A stretch of 64,000 bases of DNA, taken from positions 2,424,001 to 2,488,000 of the forward strand of contig NZ_CP122960.1 in assembly GCF_029854195.1 (NCBI RefSeq), written 5' to 3'. The notes under the pieces were generated by a model that did not search any database, was not told the DNA's origin, and was given only the letters and a program-made list of their open reading frames with translations. This document shows, piece after piece, positions 34,966 through 43,836 of this stretch (positions are counted from its first letter, which is position 1; every line of letters starts with the position of its first letter). This DNA is from Amylibacter sp. IMCC11727. GTDB taxonomy: Bacteria > Pseudomonadota > Alphaproteobacteria > Rhodobacterales > Rhodobacteraceae. Both the position numbers and the translations under genes were made by a program.

Positions 34966-35775
34966 ATGACCCCAAGACAAGAATACGAGCTGCGCCGCAA
35001 ACGGCGCAGCACGCTCATCGCGCTCACCTCAACGGCTGCGGTGATTTTGGCGTTTGTGCTGCTGATCCCGCTCGCGCCCGGTTGGCCCGCCGTTAAATCC
35101 AGCTTTTTCAATTGGGAGGTATTTGCGAAATCCTTCCCGGGCCTGCTCGAAGCCTTCCTTCTCGACGTGGCCATTTTCGCATGGTCCGCCCCTGCCATCG
35201 CAATCTGGGGTCTAATCATTGCGCTCTGCCGTGATACCCGCAACCCAGCACTTTACCCGCTGCGCCTGTTTGGCGCGGTCTACACCGATATCTTTCGCGG
35301 CATCCCTGTGGTGCTGATTGTCTACCTCATTGGTTTTGGCATTCCGGGCCTTGGCCTGTCGCGCCCATGGAACTCCCCCTACATCTGGGGCAGCCTTGCA
35401 CTGATCCTCACCTATTCCGCTTATGTGGCCGAAATCTTCCGCTCTGGCATCGAAAGCGTGCATCAATCTCAACGCAATGCCGCCGCCTCTCTTGGCCTGT
35501 CAAACAGCGATGTCATGCGCTTTGTGGTGCTGCCACAAGCCATCCGCCGTGTCATCCCTGCCAACATGAACATGTTCATTGCCCTGCAAAAAGACGTCGC
35601 ACTCTTGTCCTTTATCGGCCCTGTTGAAATCCTGCGCCAAGCAGGGGTCTACAAATCGCTCTTCGCCAATTTCACCCCCTACGTGGCTGCCGCCGTGATC
35701 TTTTTGTGTATCACCATCCCCGCCACCCGTTTTGCTGATCATCTGATTGCCAAACAAAATCGGGCACGCAGCTAA
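34966..35775 (+). CDS. Amino acid ABC transporter permease
   Basis: A 269-residue HisM-type permease. SGIESVHQSQRNAAASLGLSNSDVMRFVVLPQAIRRVIP is the EAA loop with the typical preceding region. About five membrane spans. It starts 6 bases after the binding-protein stop and its TAA overlaps the ATPase ATG. Confidence 0.9.
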   Translation: MTPRQEYELRRKRRSTLIALTSTAAVILAFVLLIPLAPGWPAVKSSFFNWEVFAKSFPGLLEAFLLDVAIFAWSAPAIAIWGLIIALCRDTRNPALYPLRLFGAVYTDIFRGIPVVLIVYLIGFGIPGLGLSRPWNSPYIWGSLALILTYSAYVAEIFRSGIESVHQSQRNAAASLGLSNSDVMRFVVLPQAIRRVIPANMNMFIALQKDVALLSFIGPVEILRQAGVYKSLFANFTPYVAAAVIFLCITIPATRFADHLIAKQNRARS

Positions 35776-36503
35776 TGGCCCACCTCACCATCAAAAACGC
35801 GCAGAAATCCTTTGGCGATATCCAAGTCCTCAAAGGCATCGACCTCACGGTAAACGCGGGCGAAATGACCTGCCTTATCGGCGCGTCTGGGTCTGGCAAA
35901 TCCACGCTCTTGCGCACCATTAACCTGCTTGATCCGCTCGATGATGGCACCATCCACCTGAACGGCACTGAAATCTCGACCCCAGGGCTCGACCCCCAGC
36001 CAATCCGCCAGAAAATCGGCATCGTATTTCAGTCGTTCAACCTCTTCCCGCATATGACGGCGCTCGAAAACGTCCTCTTGGCGCCGCGCCGCACCACAGG
36101 CAAATCCCGCGCCCAACTCTTGCCCGAAATCGAAGCCCTCTTCGACCGTTTCGCCCTGCCGGACCGCATGCAAAACTACCCCGACCAACTCTCAGGCGGC
36201 CAGCAACAGCGCATCGCCATCATCCGCGCCCTCGCGATGAAACCAGAAATCATGCTGTTTGATGAAATTACTTCGGCCCTTGATCCCGAACTCGTCACCG
36301 AAGTCCTCGACGTGCTACGCGATTTGAAATCCAGTGGCATGACCATGATCCTCGCCACCCACGAAATGGCCTTCGCCCGCGATGTGGCCGACACGGTTTG
36401 CTTCCTCGATCAAGGTGTCATCGTCGAAAGCGGCCCACCCGAAACCATCTTCACCAACCCAAGCGAAGACCGCACCAAAGCCTTTTTAAACCGCGTTCTC
36501 TAG
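35775..36503 (+). CDS. Amino acid ABC transporter ATP-binding protein
   Basis: A 242-residue GlnQ/HisP-like ATPase: Walker A GASGSGKST, Q-loop VFQSFNLFPHMTALENV, signature LSGGQQQR, Walker B IMLFDEITSALDPE and the switch His in LATHEMAF. Third gene of the operon, coupled to the permease by TAATG. There is no second permease gene, so the permease is probably a homodimer. Confidence 0.93.
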   Translation: MAHLTIKNAQKSFGDIQVLKGIDLTVNAGEMTCLIGASGSGKSTLLRTINLLDPLDDGTIHLNGTEISTPGLDPQPIRQKIGIVFQSFNLFPHMTALENVLLAPRRTTGKSRAQLLPEIEALFDRFALPDRMQNYPDQLSGGQQQRIAIIRALAMKPEIMLFDEITSALDPELVTEVLDVLRDLKSSGMTMILATHEMAFARDVADTVCFLDQGVIVESGPPETIFTNPSEDRTKAFLNRVL

Positions 36504-36512
36504 GGCCTAACC

Positions 36513-36547
36513 TTTTTCTTGGTCAAAATATCCGCGCCACAGGCATC
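36513..36547. repeat. Dispersed intergenic motif, copy D
   Basis: TTTTTCTTGGTCAAAATATC followed by CGCGCCACAGGCATC, in the 48-base gap between convergent genes. It joins the short TTCTTGGTC form and the extended CGCGCC-CAGGCATC form of the motif. Confidence 0.6.
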
Positions 36548-36551
36548 TTAC

Positions 36552-38528
36552 TCAAACCTTCGGTACAACCGCACGCCAATCGCGTTCAAACAGCGGCTCA
36601 TCCCCCTCAAACGCTTCGAGCTTCGCTGCCACCACAAAAACGCCATCCTCAGACGACAGCGCCACATGGCTCTTGGTATGCACCATCCAATCCCCCCGCC
36701 CATAGGACCGTTCCCAAGCAAACTTCGCGCGCGCTGAACGCGGGTCGCCCTCAGTAATCTCAAACACCTCATGCACTTTTTGCGCCGTCTTCAATCCCGT
36801 CTTCGGGTTCTCAATCAACCCATCATCCCCAATGATTTCCTGACGCCAAACATCCCCGTCTAGGGTGACATTCTTACTCTCAACCCGCTGTGTGAACCGC
36901 TTAAAATCAATCGGCACGGCCCCTTTCGCTGGATCAAAGGCCACATCAACGCCCTCCCCATCCAACACAGGCACACGCAAGGCTCCCGCCGTCACAGTCA
37001 GCGTAACAGGTTCCTCCTCTGGCCAGACAAACGGAAAATAACTCGGTGAAATCGCCACCCGCAACCGATGCCCAGCTGGCAAGCGATAGGCCGCTTGATC
37101 CAGAACAACCTCCACATTAACCGCCTCGCCAACAGGCATATCCACAACTCGATCATGCCCATCACGATGCCGCAAATTCAAAAATCCATGCGCAATTAAC
37201 GCCGATGTCCCATCGGGGCGCAAATCCGTCAACCGTACCGCCACCTGTGCGCGCGGTTGATCACTGGCAAGGGTCATGGCAACCGTACAGGCGCCAACAA
37301 TCTCCAATTCCTCGCGCAACGCCGCACTGTCAAAACACATCGACTTGGCATCATCACCCTGTTGGTCATCGGGCAATTCCCCAGGCCCAAACCCAAACGG
37401 AAAATACTCCCCCGTCCCTTGCCCACAGGCCACATCCGTCCCAACAGACCGATCAACATCCCCTGCAACATCCGCCAAGCCCTCACCAGTAAACGCCCAA
37501 GCCCGCACACCAGACCCATTGGCTTGATCCAACCCGACCCAACGCCCCGTCCGCGTTTCAAACGAAACCTCAGGCGCAACACTGTCCATCACATAAGCCC
37601 GATACGCAGGATCCCGATCCACCCCCCGATCAATCCCCTTCAGCCAATGATCCCACCACCGCAGCATCTCGCCCAGAAAATCAATCTGCGGCCCTGGCAC
37701 ACCAATATGGGGATATTTGTGGTTCCACGGCCCCACAATCCCCTTCACTGGCGCATCCAAATTCTCCACCAAATGCGCGGGCGTGTTGCGATATCCATCA
37801 TGCCAACCGCCAACGGTCAAAACCGCCGCCTTGATGCTGGAATAATCCTCACACACCGACCCATGCGCCCAATAGTCATCGCGCACTTGACGTGAAACCC
37901 AACGCTCCGCCAAAAACGGTGTGTTTTCCAACCGTTCCAACCAAATATCACGCCAGCCATCCCCCACCAGTTCAGGATCAGGGGGGACCGAAAACCACGA
38001 CAACGCTGTTGCCGCCCAGCCAGGGTTCTCACCGAGCATCACCCCGCCTTTGTAATGGATATCATCCGCAAACCGATCAACGGTTGAACACAGCGATATC
38101 ACCGCTTTCAACGGCTCAGGGGCCAGCGCCGCGATTTGCAAACTGTTAAACCCGCCCCAAGAAATCCCCATCATGCCAACCGCACCAGAACACCATTCCT
38201 GCGCACTTAACCAGTTAACAACCTCAACCCCATCCGCCAACTCCTGTGGCGAATACTCATCCTCAAACAGCCCCTCACTCTCTCCACAGCCGCGCATATC
38301 AACCCGTACACACACATAGCCATGTCCCGCCAAATATGGATGTGTCCCCGCATCCCGCGCCGCCGTCCCATCCCGCTTGCGATAGGGCAGATACTCCAGC
38401 ACCACAGGCACAGGCCCCGCCCCAACAGGAAACCAAACCCGCGCCGACAATTCCACCCCATCAGACAAGGGAATCCGCAGATCCGCCTCTTCAACCACGT
38501 CAAATGGAAACTCCGTCACGATCTGCAT
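36552..38528 (-). CDS. CocE/NonD-family hydrolase (X-Pro dipeptidyl-peptidase S15 type)
   Basis: A 658-residue protein of the CocE/S15 family. The alpha/beta-hydrolase domain comes first, with VLEYLPYRKRDGT, RVDMRGCGESEG and the nucleophile elbow GISWGGFNS. A C-terminal jelly-roll domain follows (VAVRLTDLRPDGTSALIAHGFLNLRHR). Such enzymes split esters or amides. It is the last gene of the minus-strand carnitine operon, 14 bases after the SDR gene. Hydrolysis of an acylated carnitine or related ester is an attractive but untested idea. Confidence 0.86.
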   Translation of the reverse strand: MQIVTEFPFDVVEEADLRIPLSDGVELSARVWFPVGAGPVPVVLEYLPYRKRDGTAARDAGTHPYLAGHGYVCVRVDMRGCGESEGLFEDEYSPQELADGVEVVNWLSAQEWCSGAVGMMGISWGGFNSLQIAALAPEPLKAVISLCSTVDRFADDIHYKGGVMLGENPGWAATALSWFSVPPDPELVGDGWRDIWLERLENTPFLAERWVSRQVRDDYWAHGSVCEDYSSIKAAVLTVGGWHDGYRNTPAHLVENLDAPVKGIVGPWNHKYPHIGVPGPQIDFLGEMLRWWDHWLKGIDRGVDRDPAYRAYVMDSVAPEVSFETRTGRWVGLDQANGSGVRAWAFTGEGLADVAGDVDRSVGTDVACGQGTGEYFPFGFGPGELPDDQQGDDAKSMCFDSAALREELEIVGACTVAMTLASDQPRAQVAVRLTDLRPDGTSALIAHGFLNLRHRDGHDRVVDMPVGEAVNVEVVLDQAAYRLPAGHRLRVAISPSYFPFVWPEEEPVTLTVTAGALRVPVLDGEGVDVAFDPAKGAVPIDFKRFTQRVESKNVTLDGDVWRQEIIGDDGLIENPKTGLKTAQKVHEVFEITEGDPRSARAKFAWERSYGRGDWMVHTKSHVALSSEDGVFVVAAKLEAFEGDEPLFERDWRAVVPKV

Positions 38529-38542
38529 AGCGCCACTCCGTT

Positions 38543-39304
38543 TTACACTTTGGGATCAGGGTTCTCCGTATGCCCATCCACCGAAATCACCTGCCCTGAT
38601 ACCATACGGGCCTTCTCTGATCCAAGAAACACCGCCATATCCGCGATGTCTTCTGCCCGCACAAAGGATTTCATCGAAACCCCTGCGGCATACCCCTCAT
38701 AAATTGCATCCCGCGTGGTTCCTTTGGCCGCCGCCTCACGCTCCAGAACCCCCTCCATGCGCGGTCCTTCCACCGCACCAGGGCAAATCGCATTGGCGCG
38801 TATCCCAAACGGCCCCAACTCCATCGCCATGGTTTTCATCAAGCCAATAATCGCCCACTTCGCCGCCGCATAAGGTGCGCGATTGGGATAGCCATAAATC
38901 CCCGCCGTCGAAGACGTAAACACGATGGACCCAGCTCCCGCCGCCTTCATCATCGGCGCTGCATACTTACACGCCAAAAACGCCCCCTCCAGATTGACCG
39001 ACACACAGGCCTGCCAATCCGCAAGCGCCACATCCTCAACCAATGCCGTCGGCCCCGCGATCCCCGCATTCGCACAAAGCACATCCACCCCGCCCCAAAC
39101 ATCCGAAACCTCGCCAAACAAAGCCGCCATCCCCGCCTCATCCGCCGCGCTCACCTCGCTCACACGCCACGCTTCAGGACAATCAGCAAGCGCCGCACCA
39201 TCCACATCCGTCACCCAAACATCAGCACCAGCCGCCGCAAATCCTTCGGCCATCGCACGCCCAATGCCCGCCGCCCCTGCCGTAATCAAAACACGCTTTG
39301 CCAT
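38543..39304 (-). CDS. Short-chain dehydrogenase/reductase
   Basis: A 253-residue classical SDR. The cofactor motif is TAGAAGIGRAMAEGF, NAG appears in LCANAGIAG, and the catalytic Ser-Tyr-Lys is in SSTAGIYGYPNRAPYAAAKWA. The C-terminus fits a 3-oxoacyl or polyol-type dehydrogenase. It lies in the carnitine operon between the CDH fusion and the CocE-type hydrolase. The substrate is unknown; D-carnitine or a hydroxy intermediate are guesses. Confidence 0.86.
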   Translation of the reverse strand: MAKRVLITAGAAGIGRAMAEGFAAAGADVWVTDVDGAALADCPEAWRVSEVSAADEAGMAALFGEVSDVWGGVDVLCANAGIAGPTALVEDVALADWQACVSVNLEGAFLACKYAAPMMKAAGAGSIVFTSSTAGIYGYPNRAPYAAAKWAIIGLMKTMAMELGPFGIRANAICPGAVEGPRMEGVLEREAAAKGTTRDAIYEGYAAGVSMKSFVRAEDIADMAVFLGSEKARMVSGQVISVDGHTENPDPKV

Positions 39305-39316
39305 CCCGTGCCCTTC

Positions 39317-39340
39317 CTTCTTTTGGCCAAAAATATCCCG
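39317..39340. repeat. Dispersed intergenic motif, copy E
   Basis: TTCTTTTGGCCAAAAATATC-CCG in the gap between the CDH and SDR genes, directly next to the tandem hairpins. It matches the core of the other copies in this window. Confidence 0.55.
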
Positions 39341-39345
39341 GGGGT

Positions 39346-39396
39346 CTGGGGGCTGGCCCCCAGCTTGTAGCCTGCGGTCTGGGGGCTATCCCCCAG
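39346..39396. terminator. Tandem hairpins between CDH and SDR genes
   Basis: Two nearly identical 7-bp hairpins, CTGGGGG-CTGG-CCCCCAG (39346-39363) and CTGGGGG-CTAT-CCCCCAG (39379-39396), lie between the CDH stop and the SDR start, read through by the same operon. There is no T-run. They may lower or protect expression within the operon. Confidence 0.5.
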
Positions 39397-39407
39397 CTAT
39401 CGACTGT

Positions 39408-40865
39408 TTACCGCCCTTGCCCAACAAAACGCCCCATACCCTCAGGTACAGGCAATCCCTCATGCGCCTTAGCCACTTCCACCAGTTTCGCCTCTATCTC
39501 AGGCGCAGGCGGGGCCGCCTTGCGCGTCTCCAAGCTCACGTGGATCAGCATATGCTCCGCCGTTGCCAGCACACGCCCATCGGCGGCCTTCATAAAGTGG
39601 AACAGGTGCATCTTCTTACCCGCCCCCAGCACAACTTGCGTATCAATTTCAATGACCTCACCCGCCTTGGCTTCATCCAAATGACGAATATGCGTTTCGG
39701 CCGTGAAATAACTACCACCCTTCGCGATATACGCTGCATCACAGCCAATCAGTTCCATAAACCGATCCGTGGCATCCCCGAACGCCTGCAAATACCGCGC
39801 CTCGTTCATATGCCCGTTGTAATCGAGCCAATCGAGCGGAACAGTACGCGCCACAGTGCGCACCAGCCCATCCATATCAGGGGTGCCAATCGCCTCTTTC
39901 ACACCCGCGTCATAGTTGGCCAGCACAGACCCAGCCCCCCAATTCTGCGCTTTAAGCGCCCGCATCATGCCCACAAGGTTGGTATCACGAATGCGCTCCA
40001 ACTCGCGGATTGAATACATGCCAGATTGTGCATCCGACTGATCCGCCACCTTTTTGATCAACGCATCATCCAATTCAGGCACATCCATCAGCTTTGACAA
40101 AGGCCACTCCATCGTCGGCCCAAACTGGCTGATGAAATGCAACATGCCAGCTTCACCACCCGCAATGCGATAAGTCTCAAACAGCCCCATCTGCGCCCAG
40201 CGCAAACCAAAGCCAAACCGCATCGCATCATCCAGCGTTTCTGTGTCGCAAATCCCATCCTTGATCAGCCAAAGCCCCTCGCGCCAAACAGATTCCAACA
40301 ACCGATCCGCAATATGCCCAAGGATTTCTTTCTGAATTTTCAATGGCTTCATGCCAATCTCGGTCAGGATTTCCATACAGGTTTCAATGGCATCCTCAGA
40401 CGCCGTTGTCCCGCCCACGACCTCGACCAAAGGCAGCAAATACACAGGGTTGAACGGATGGCACACCATGATGCGCGATTTATCCACCTGCTGGCTCGAC
40501 AACTCGGTTGGCGTGAAACTGGATGTGGACGATCCGATCACCGCATCCTTGGAACAGGCCTCGGTGATTGCGGTGAACGTCAGATGTTTGATGTCCATCC
40601 GCTCAGGCACGCTCTCTTGAATGTAACGCGCCCCGGTCACAGCTTCGGCAATGGTACCATGAAAACTGATCTTGCCTTCTTTGGGCATCACATGATCGCT
40701 CAGGCTTGGCAAGGACCGCCGCGCATTGTCCAGAACTTCACCGATTTTGCGCTCCGCTTCGGGATCAGGATCATAAACCTGCACGTCCCAACCGTTCAGC
40801 AAAAACCGTGCCGCCCACGCGCCACCGATTACGCCCCCGCCAATAATAGCCGCAATTTTTGTCAT
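39408..40865 (-). CDS. L-carnitine 3-dehydrogenase fused to betainyl-CoA thioesterase
   Basis: A 485-residue two-domain protein. Residues 1 to about 320 are a 3-hydroxyacyl-CoA dehydrogenase-type domain: NAD motif IIGGGVIGGAWAARFLLNG, CHPFNPVYLLPLVEVVGG with the catalytic His, and EILGHIADRLLES. Residues about 330-485 are a hotdog thioesterase, with DWLDYNGHMNEARYLQAFGDATD. This fusion is the known form of carnitine dehydrogenase in many proteobacteria. The first domain oxidises L-carnitine to 3-dehydrocarnitine and the second hydrolyses betainyl-CoA to glycine betaine. The BKACE gene for the step between is in the same operon. Confidence 0.9.
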   Translation of the reverse strand: MTKIAAIIGGGVIGGAWAARFLLNGWDVQVYDPDPEAERKIGEVLDNARRSLPSLSDHVMPKEGKISFHGTIAEAVTGARYIQESVPERMDIKHLTFTAITEACSKDAVIGSSTSSFTPTELSSQQVDKSRIMVCHPFNPVYLLPLVEVVGGTTASEDAIETCMEILTEIGMKPLKIQKEILGHIADRLLESVWREGLWLIKDGICDTETLDDAMRFGFGLRWAQMGLFETYRIAGGEAGMLHFISQFGPTMEWPLSKLMDVPELDDALIKKVADQSDAQSGMYSIRELERIRDTNLVGMMRALKAQNWGAGSVLANYDAGVKEAIGTPDMDGLVRTVARTVPLDWLDYNGHMNEARYLQAFGDATDRFMELIGCDAAYIAKGGSYFTAETHIRHLDEAKAGEVIEIDTQVVLGAGKKMHLFHFMKAADGRVLATAEHMLIHVSLETRKAAPPAPEIEAKLVEVAKAHEGLPVPEGMGRFVGQGR

Positions 40866-40869
40866 AGTC

Positions 40870-41229
40870 TTACTCGCATCGTTTAAATTTCGTCATCGAA
40901 GGCCCCTCGCGGTATAAAAAGAGAGTGTTTCCTCCCTCGACCAGAACCAACATATTTTCGTCAAAGGTTTCCCCTTCCGCCGAACAGCTCAAGTTCAGCA
41001 GATACCCACCATCTACGACCAAAGGTTCGTGATTGATGATGTCACAGGTGTTTTCATATCCCGCCAGTTCAGTGTCTGTCAGAAAAATTGGAACCGCATC
41101 CGTGGTCTCTGCGGTATTGGAACACCACGCCAGATCAAAGGCCCATTTACCTGTCCATTCAGGCGCTGCATTGGCTGCACCGCCCGCGCAAATGCTGGCC
41201 AAAAAACCAACAACAACAACGGCTTTCAT
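40870..41229 (-). CDS. Small exported protein in the carnitine operon
   Basis: A 119-residue protein with a signal peptide (VVVVGFLASICAGGAANAA) and a mature domain containing four cysteines (LAWCSNTAET, YENTCDI, LSCSAEG and the C-terminal KRCE), so probably disulphide-bonded in the periplasm. I do not recognise the family. It starts overlapping the upstream membrane-protein stop (ATGA) and ends four bases before the CDH start. Confidence 0.6.
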   Translation of the reverse strand: MKAVVVVGFLASICAGGAANAAPEWTGKWAFDLAWCSNTAETTDAVPIFLTDTELAGYENTCDIINHEPLVVDGGYLLNLSCSAEGETFDENMLVLVEGGNTLFLYREGPSMTKFKRCE

Positions 41230-41531
41230 GGCTTATCCTCCCTTTTGTATTCCCCGCTAAACCAACGCGCGATAACAACCACCCCTAACAACACACCCGC
41301 AAATGCAGCGCTGATCACAATCATCACGCCGTACACGGCTTGGGGCAGCAAATCTCCGCTATGGTGATCTGCCAAACTGGTGTTGTTCATTCCCCAGATA
41401 AACATGGCAATGCCAACACCCGCAGCGATCACACAAGCCATCAGTGGCACTATCAAATGCACCCCTGTTTTAACCAACCCAAACAAAAGAACAGGCCCGA
41501 CAAACACAAGGATCAGTAAAAAGCTGCTCAT
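41226..41531 (-). CDS. Small membrane protein in the carnitine operon
   Basis: A 101-residue protein with about three hydrophobic stretches (residues 3-20, 26-48, 68-92) and a basic C-terminus. The family is not recognised. It overlaps both neighbours by 4 bases, so it is an integral member of the operon. Confidence 0.6.
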   Translation of the reverse strand: MSSFLLILVFVGPVLLFGLVKTGVHLIVPLMACVIAAGVGIAMFIWGMNNTSLADHHSGDLLPQAVYGVMIVISAAFAGVLLGVVVIARWFSGEYKREDKP

Positions 41532-42070
41532 TCCCCAGTCCTCTGCTTGGGCCAGACCAACTGATCCAAATCATACCCATTGTCCGACAAGACATTCATC
41601 GCCCAGTCTTTTTCCGCCTCGCTCAATCGCGGTGTTCGCGCCAGTATCCACCCTGTGGTGCCCTTGGGCGCCCCCACAACCGCAATGTCATAGTCTTGCA
41701 AGCCCAACACCCAATAATCACCCGATGCGATCCATGACAGCCACGGCACAAACGTCACGCGCAGCTTGCCAGCACTGTCCACCGTTGCCACACCTTCCGC
41801 CTGCTCTTTTGGTCCATCCAGCGTGCCTTTGAAACAGGTGTTCAGCACCGAAACCTTACCATCATCGCGCAGGCCATACTCCGCCGTCACCCCAACACAG
41901 CCTTCTTCAAACCGATTGGGAAAGCGGGCAATTTCATACCACTTGCCAAGGTACTTTTTGGTATCCAACGTATCCACTGTGGTCATCGTGACAGAGGTAT
42001 CGCGGTACACAGTGGACCCACATCCGACCAGCACCAGAATGCAAACGGCAAAGATCGACAAAAACCGCAT
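41528..42070 (-). CDS. Outer-membrane lipocalin lipoprotein (Blc-like)
   Basis: A 180-residue bacterial lipocalin. The lipobox is LVGC near residue 17; the lipocalin signature is TKKYLGKWYEIARFPNRFEEGCVGVTAEYGLRDDG, and the C-terminal helix and strand WILARTPRLSEAEKDWAMNVLSDNGYDLDQLVW match Blc. Lipocalins hold lipids or other hydrophobic molecules at the outer membrane. The start is ATG 42070, overlapping the upstream stop (TGATG). Its place between carnitine genes hints at capture of acyl-carnitines or lipid-like substrates. Confidence 0.87.
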   Translation of the reverse strand: MRFLSIFAVCILVLVGCGSTVYRDTSVTMTTVDTLDTKKYLGKWYEIARFPNRFEEGCVGVTAEYGLRDDGKVSVLNTCFKGTLDGPKEQAEGVATVDSAGKLRVTFVPWLSWIASGDYWVLGLQDYDIAVVGAPKGTTGWILARTPRLSEAEKDWAMNVLSDNGYDLDQLVWPKQRTGE

Positions 42071-42276
42071 CAATTCAACTCGCTCTCAACTGTATAACCG
42101 TCGGGCATATACCCTGGGCACAGATTGTAATTCGGTCGCCCGGACCGGCGCGTTTCTTCCGCCAACGCACGACACTCTGCAACATTCAGGTTTTGTCGAT
42201 TGCTCTCGCTTTCAGGCGCCGCACAGCCCATCAAAAATCCCGCACTCAAAAGTGTCACCAAAATCCGCACGTGCAT
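42070..42276 (-). CDS. Small lipoprotein of unknown function
   Basis: A 68-residue protein with a lipobox (LMGCAAPESES) and a short mature part with two further cysteines (AECRALAEE, NLCPGYMPDGY). The start may be ATG 42276 or the GTG two codons later, which has AAAGGAG six bases upstream. Unknown family; lies between the two lipocalin-like genes. Confidence 0.55.
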   Translation of the reverse strand: MHVRILVTLLSAGFLMGCAAPESESNRQNLNVAECRALAEETRRSGRPNYNLCPGYMPDGYTVESELN

Positions 42277-42281
42277 CTCCT

Positions 42282-42788
42282 TTACCCTCCAACCGCGATT
42301 AGCTTGCTGGTATCAAACCCATTCTTGCGCAACAAAACCCGTGCCGCCTCAATCCGATCCGCACCACCACTGGCGCTGCGATCCACGATCACCGCCGCGC
42401 GTCCATTTCGCGCTGCAAGTGCTGCCGTGCGAAACCCCTCATCAACCCACAGCACAACCACCTCTTCGCTCATGCGCCGCTGCCCGATGTAATCAAGGAA
42501 AAACACACCCGCCTGGCTGATCCGAAGACGGGCCGCCGCATCTGGGTTTGATTGCACCCAGGTGCCTGTCGTTGCACCGCGTGGCACATCAAAGGTAAAC
42601 CGATCAAACGTCCAAGCGTCCTCAAACCCTTCGCGCACAACCCAATCACCCGAAAACCGCCCTGCTTCAAACCGCGAAGTGGCGGCCATAGTCACCGTTG
42701 GGTTCCATATCAGCGACACATCTCGGCGCGGCGCTTCGGGGACACAGCCCCCCAAAACCGCCACCGCCAACAGCGCCGCAAAACGCAT
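42282..42788 (-). CDS. Second lipocalin-like lipoprotein
   Basis: A 168-residue lipoprotein (lipobox LGGCVPE). The mature part begins with SRFEAGRFSGDWVVREGFED, reminiscent of the lipocalin GxW strand, and ends with AARVLLRKNGFDTSKLIAV, which matches the C-terminal element of Blc-type lipocalins. The middle is divergent, so I call it lipocalin-like rather than a firm lipocalin. The ATG at 42788 overlaps the BKACE stop. Confidence 0.65.
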   Translation of the reverse strand: MRFAALLAVAVLGGCVPEAPRRDVSLIWNPTVTMAATSRFEAGRFSGDWVVREGFEDAWTFDRFTFDVPRGATTGTWVQSNPDAAARLRISQAGVFFLDYIGQRRMSEEVVVLWVDEGFRTAALAARNGRAAVIVDRSASGGADRIEAARVLLRKNGFDTSKLIAVGG

Positions 42789-43699
42789 CAAACGGGCGCT
42801 CGCTTGGTCAGACCCAGCTTTTTGCGCACACCCTCCGCATCCATCACAGACGCCCCCATACGCTCGATGATGCCAACCGCATTTTCCACCAGCATTTCGT
42901 TCGTGGCCAAATTCCCGCGTCCGAGCATCAGATTGTCCTCAAGCCCCACACGCACATTGCCCCCCGCCAATACAGACGCCGCCACAAACGGCTGCTGATG
43001 GCGGCCCAGCGCAAACGCGGACCAGTTCCAATCGTTTGGCACATTGTTCACCATCGCCATAAACGTGTTCAGATCATCAGGCGCCCCCCACGGAACCCCC
43101 ATGCACAATTGCACCAGCGCAGGGCTGTCCAAAATGCCCTCTTTCACCAACTGCTTGGCAAACCACAAATGCCCTGTGTCAAACGCCTCAATCTCTGGCT
43201 TCACACCGCAATCTGTCATCATCTGCCCCATGGCGCGCAACATGCCAGGGGTGTTGGTCATCACATAATCCGCCTCGGCAAAGTTCATCGTGCCACAATC
43301 AAGCGTGCAAATCTCGGGACGGCACTCAAGCACATGGGCCATGCGCTCTGTCGCGCCAATCATATCCGTTCCTGCCGCGTTCACGGGCAGCGGGTTTTCC
43401 ACATCCCCAAACACCATATCCCCACCCATGCCAGCGGTCAGGTTCAGCACAATATCAATATCCGCATCCCGAATACGCTCGGTCACCTCACGATACAGTG
43501 CCAAATCACGGCTCGGCACACCCGTTTCTGGGTCGCGCACATGACAATGGGCCACCGCCGCCCCTGCCTTGGCCGCTGCAATCGCGCTATCGGCAATCTG
43601 CTTAGGCGAACGCGGCACGTGCGGGCTGCGATCCTGCGTCCCGCCAGAACCTGTAATCGCACAAGTGATAAAGACGTCTGTGTTCATTTCCAAAGGCAT
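42788..43699 (-). CDS. BKACE-family dehydrocarnitine cleavage enzyme
   Basis: A 303-residue member of the beta-keto acid cleavage family (3-keto-5-aminohexanoate cleavage, DUF849). The N-terminus VFITCAITGSGGTQDRSPHVPRSPKQIADSA and AAVAHCHVRDPETG carry Zn-binding His residues; the third part GLEDNLMLGRGNLATNEMLVE is also typical. Members next to carnitine dehydrogenase convert 3-dehydrocarnitine and acetyl-CoA to betainyl-CoA and acetoacetate. The context supports that activity strongly. The ATG at 43699 has GGGAG upstream and heads the operon. Confidence 0.88.
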   Translation of the reverse strand: MPLEMNTDVFITCAITGSGGTQDRSPHVPRSPKQIADSAIAAAKAGAAVAHCHVRDPETGVPSRDLALYREVTERIRDADIDIVLNLTAGMGGDMVFGDVENPLPVNAAGTDMIGATERMAHVLECRPEICTLDCGTMNFAEADYVMTNTPGMLRAMGQMMTDCGVKPEIEAFDTGHLWFAKQLVKEGILDSPALVQLCMGVPWGAPDDLNTFMAMVNNVPNDWNWSAFALGRHQQPFVAASVLAGGNVRVGLEDNLMLGRGNLATNEMLVENAVGIIERMGASVMDAEGVRKKLGLTKRAPV

Positions 43700-43836
43700 G
43701 ATGCTCTCCCATAACTGTTGGGATCACCATGCCGCGCGCGATGTGGAAAGACCATGCTGTTTTCGACAAAACCATGCCCAAAGCGGCGGAATTTCTCACC
43801 CTTGACGGCATCTATCGCCCGTCACATCTATGATCC

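Noticed and set aside
36552..38528. Cocaine esterase as a literal annotation of the CocE-type gene
   Set aside because: The family name only reflects homology; context suggests a catabolic esterase or amidase with another substrate.
42698..43714. Plus-strand ORF opposite the BKACE gene
   Set aside because: BKACE is strongly supported; the ORF is a shadow.
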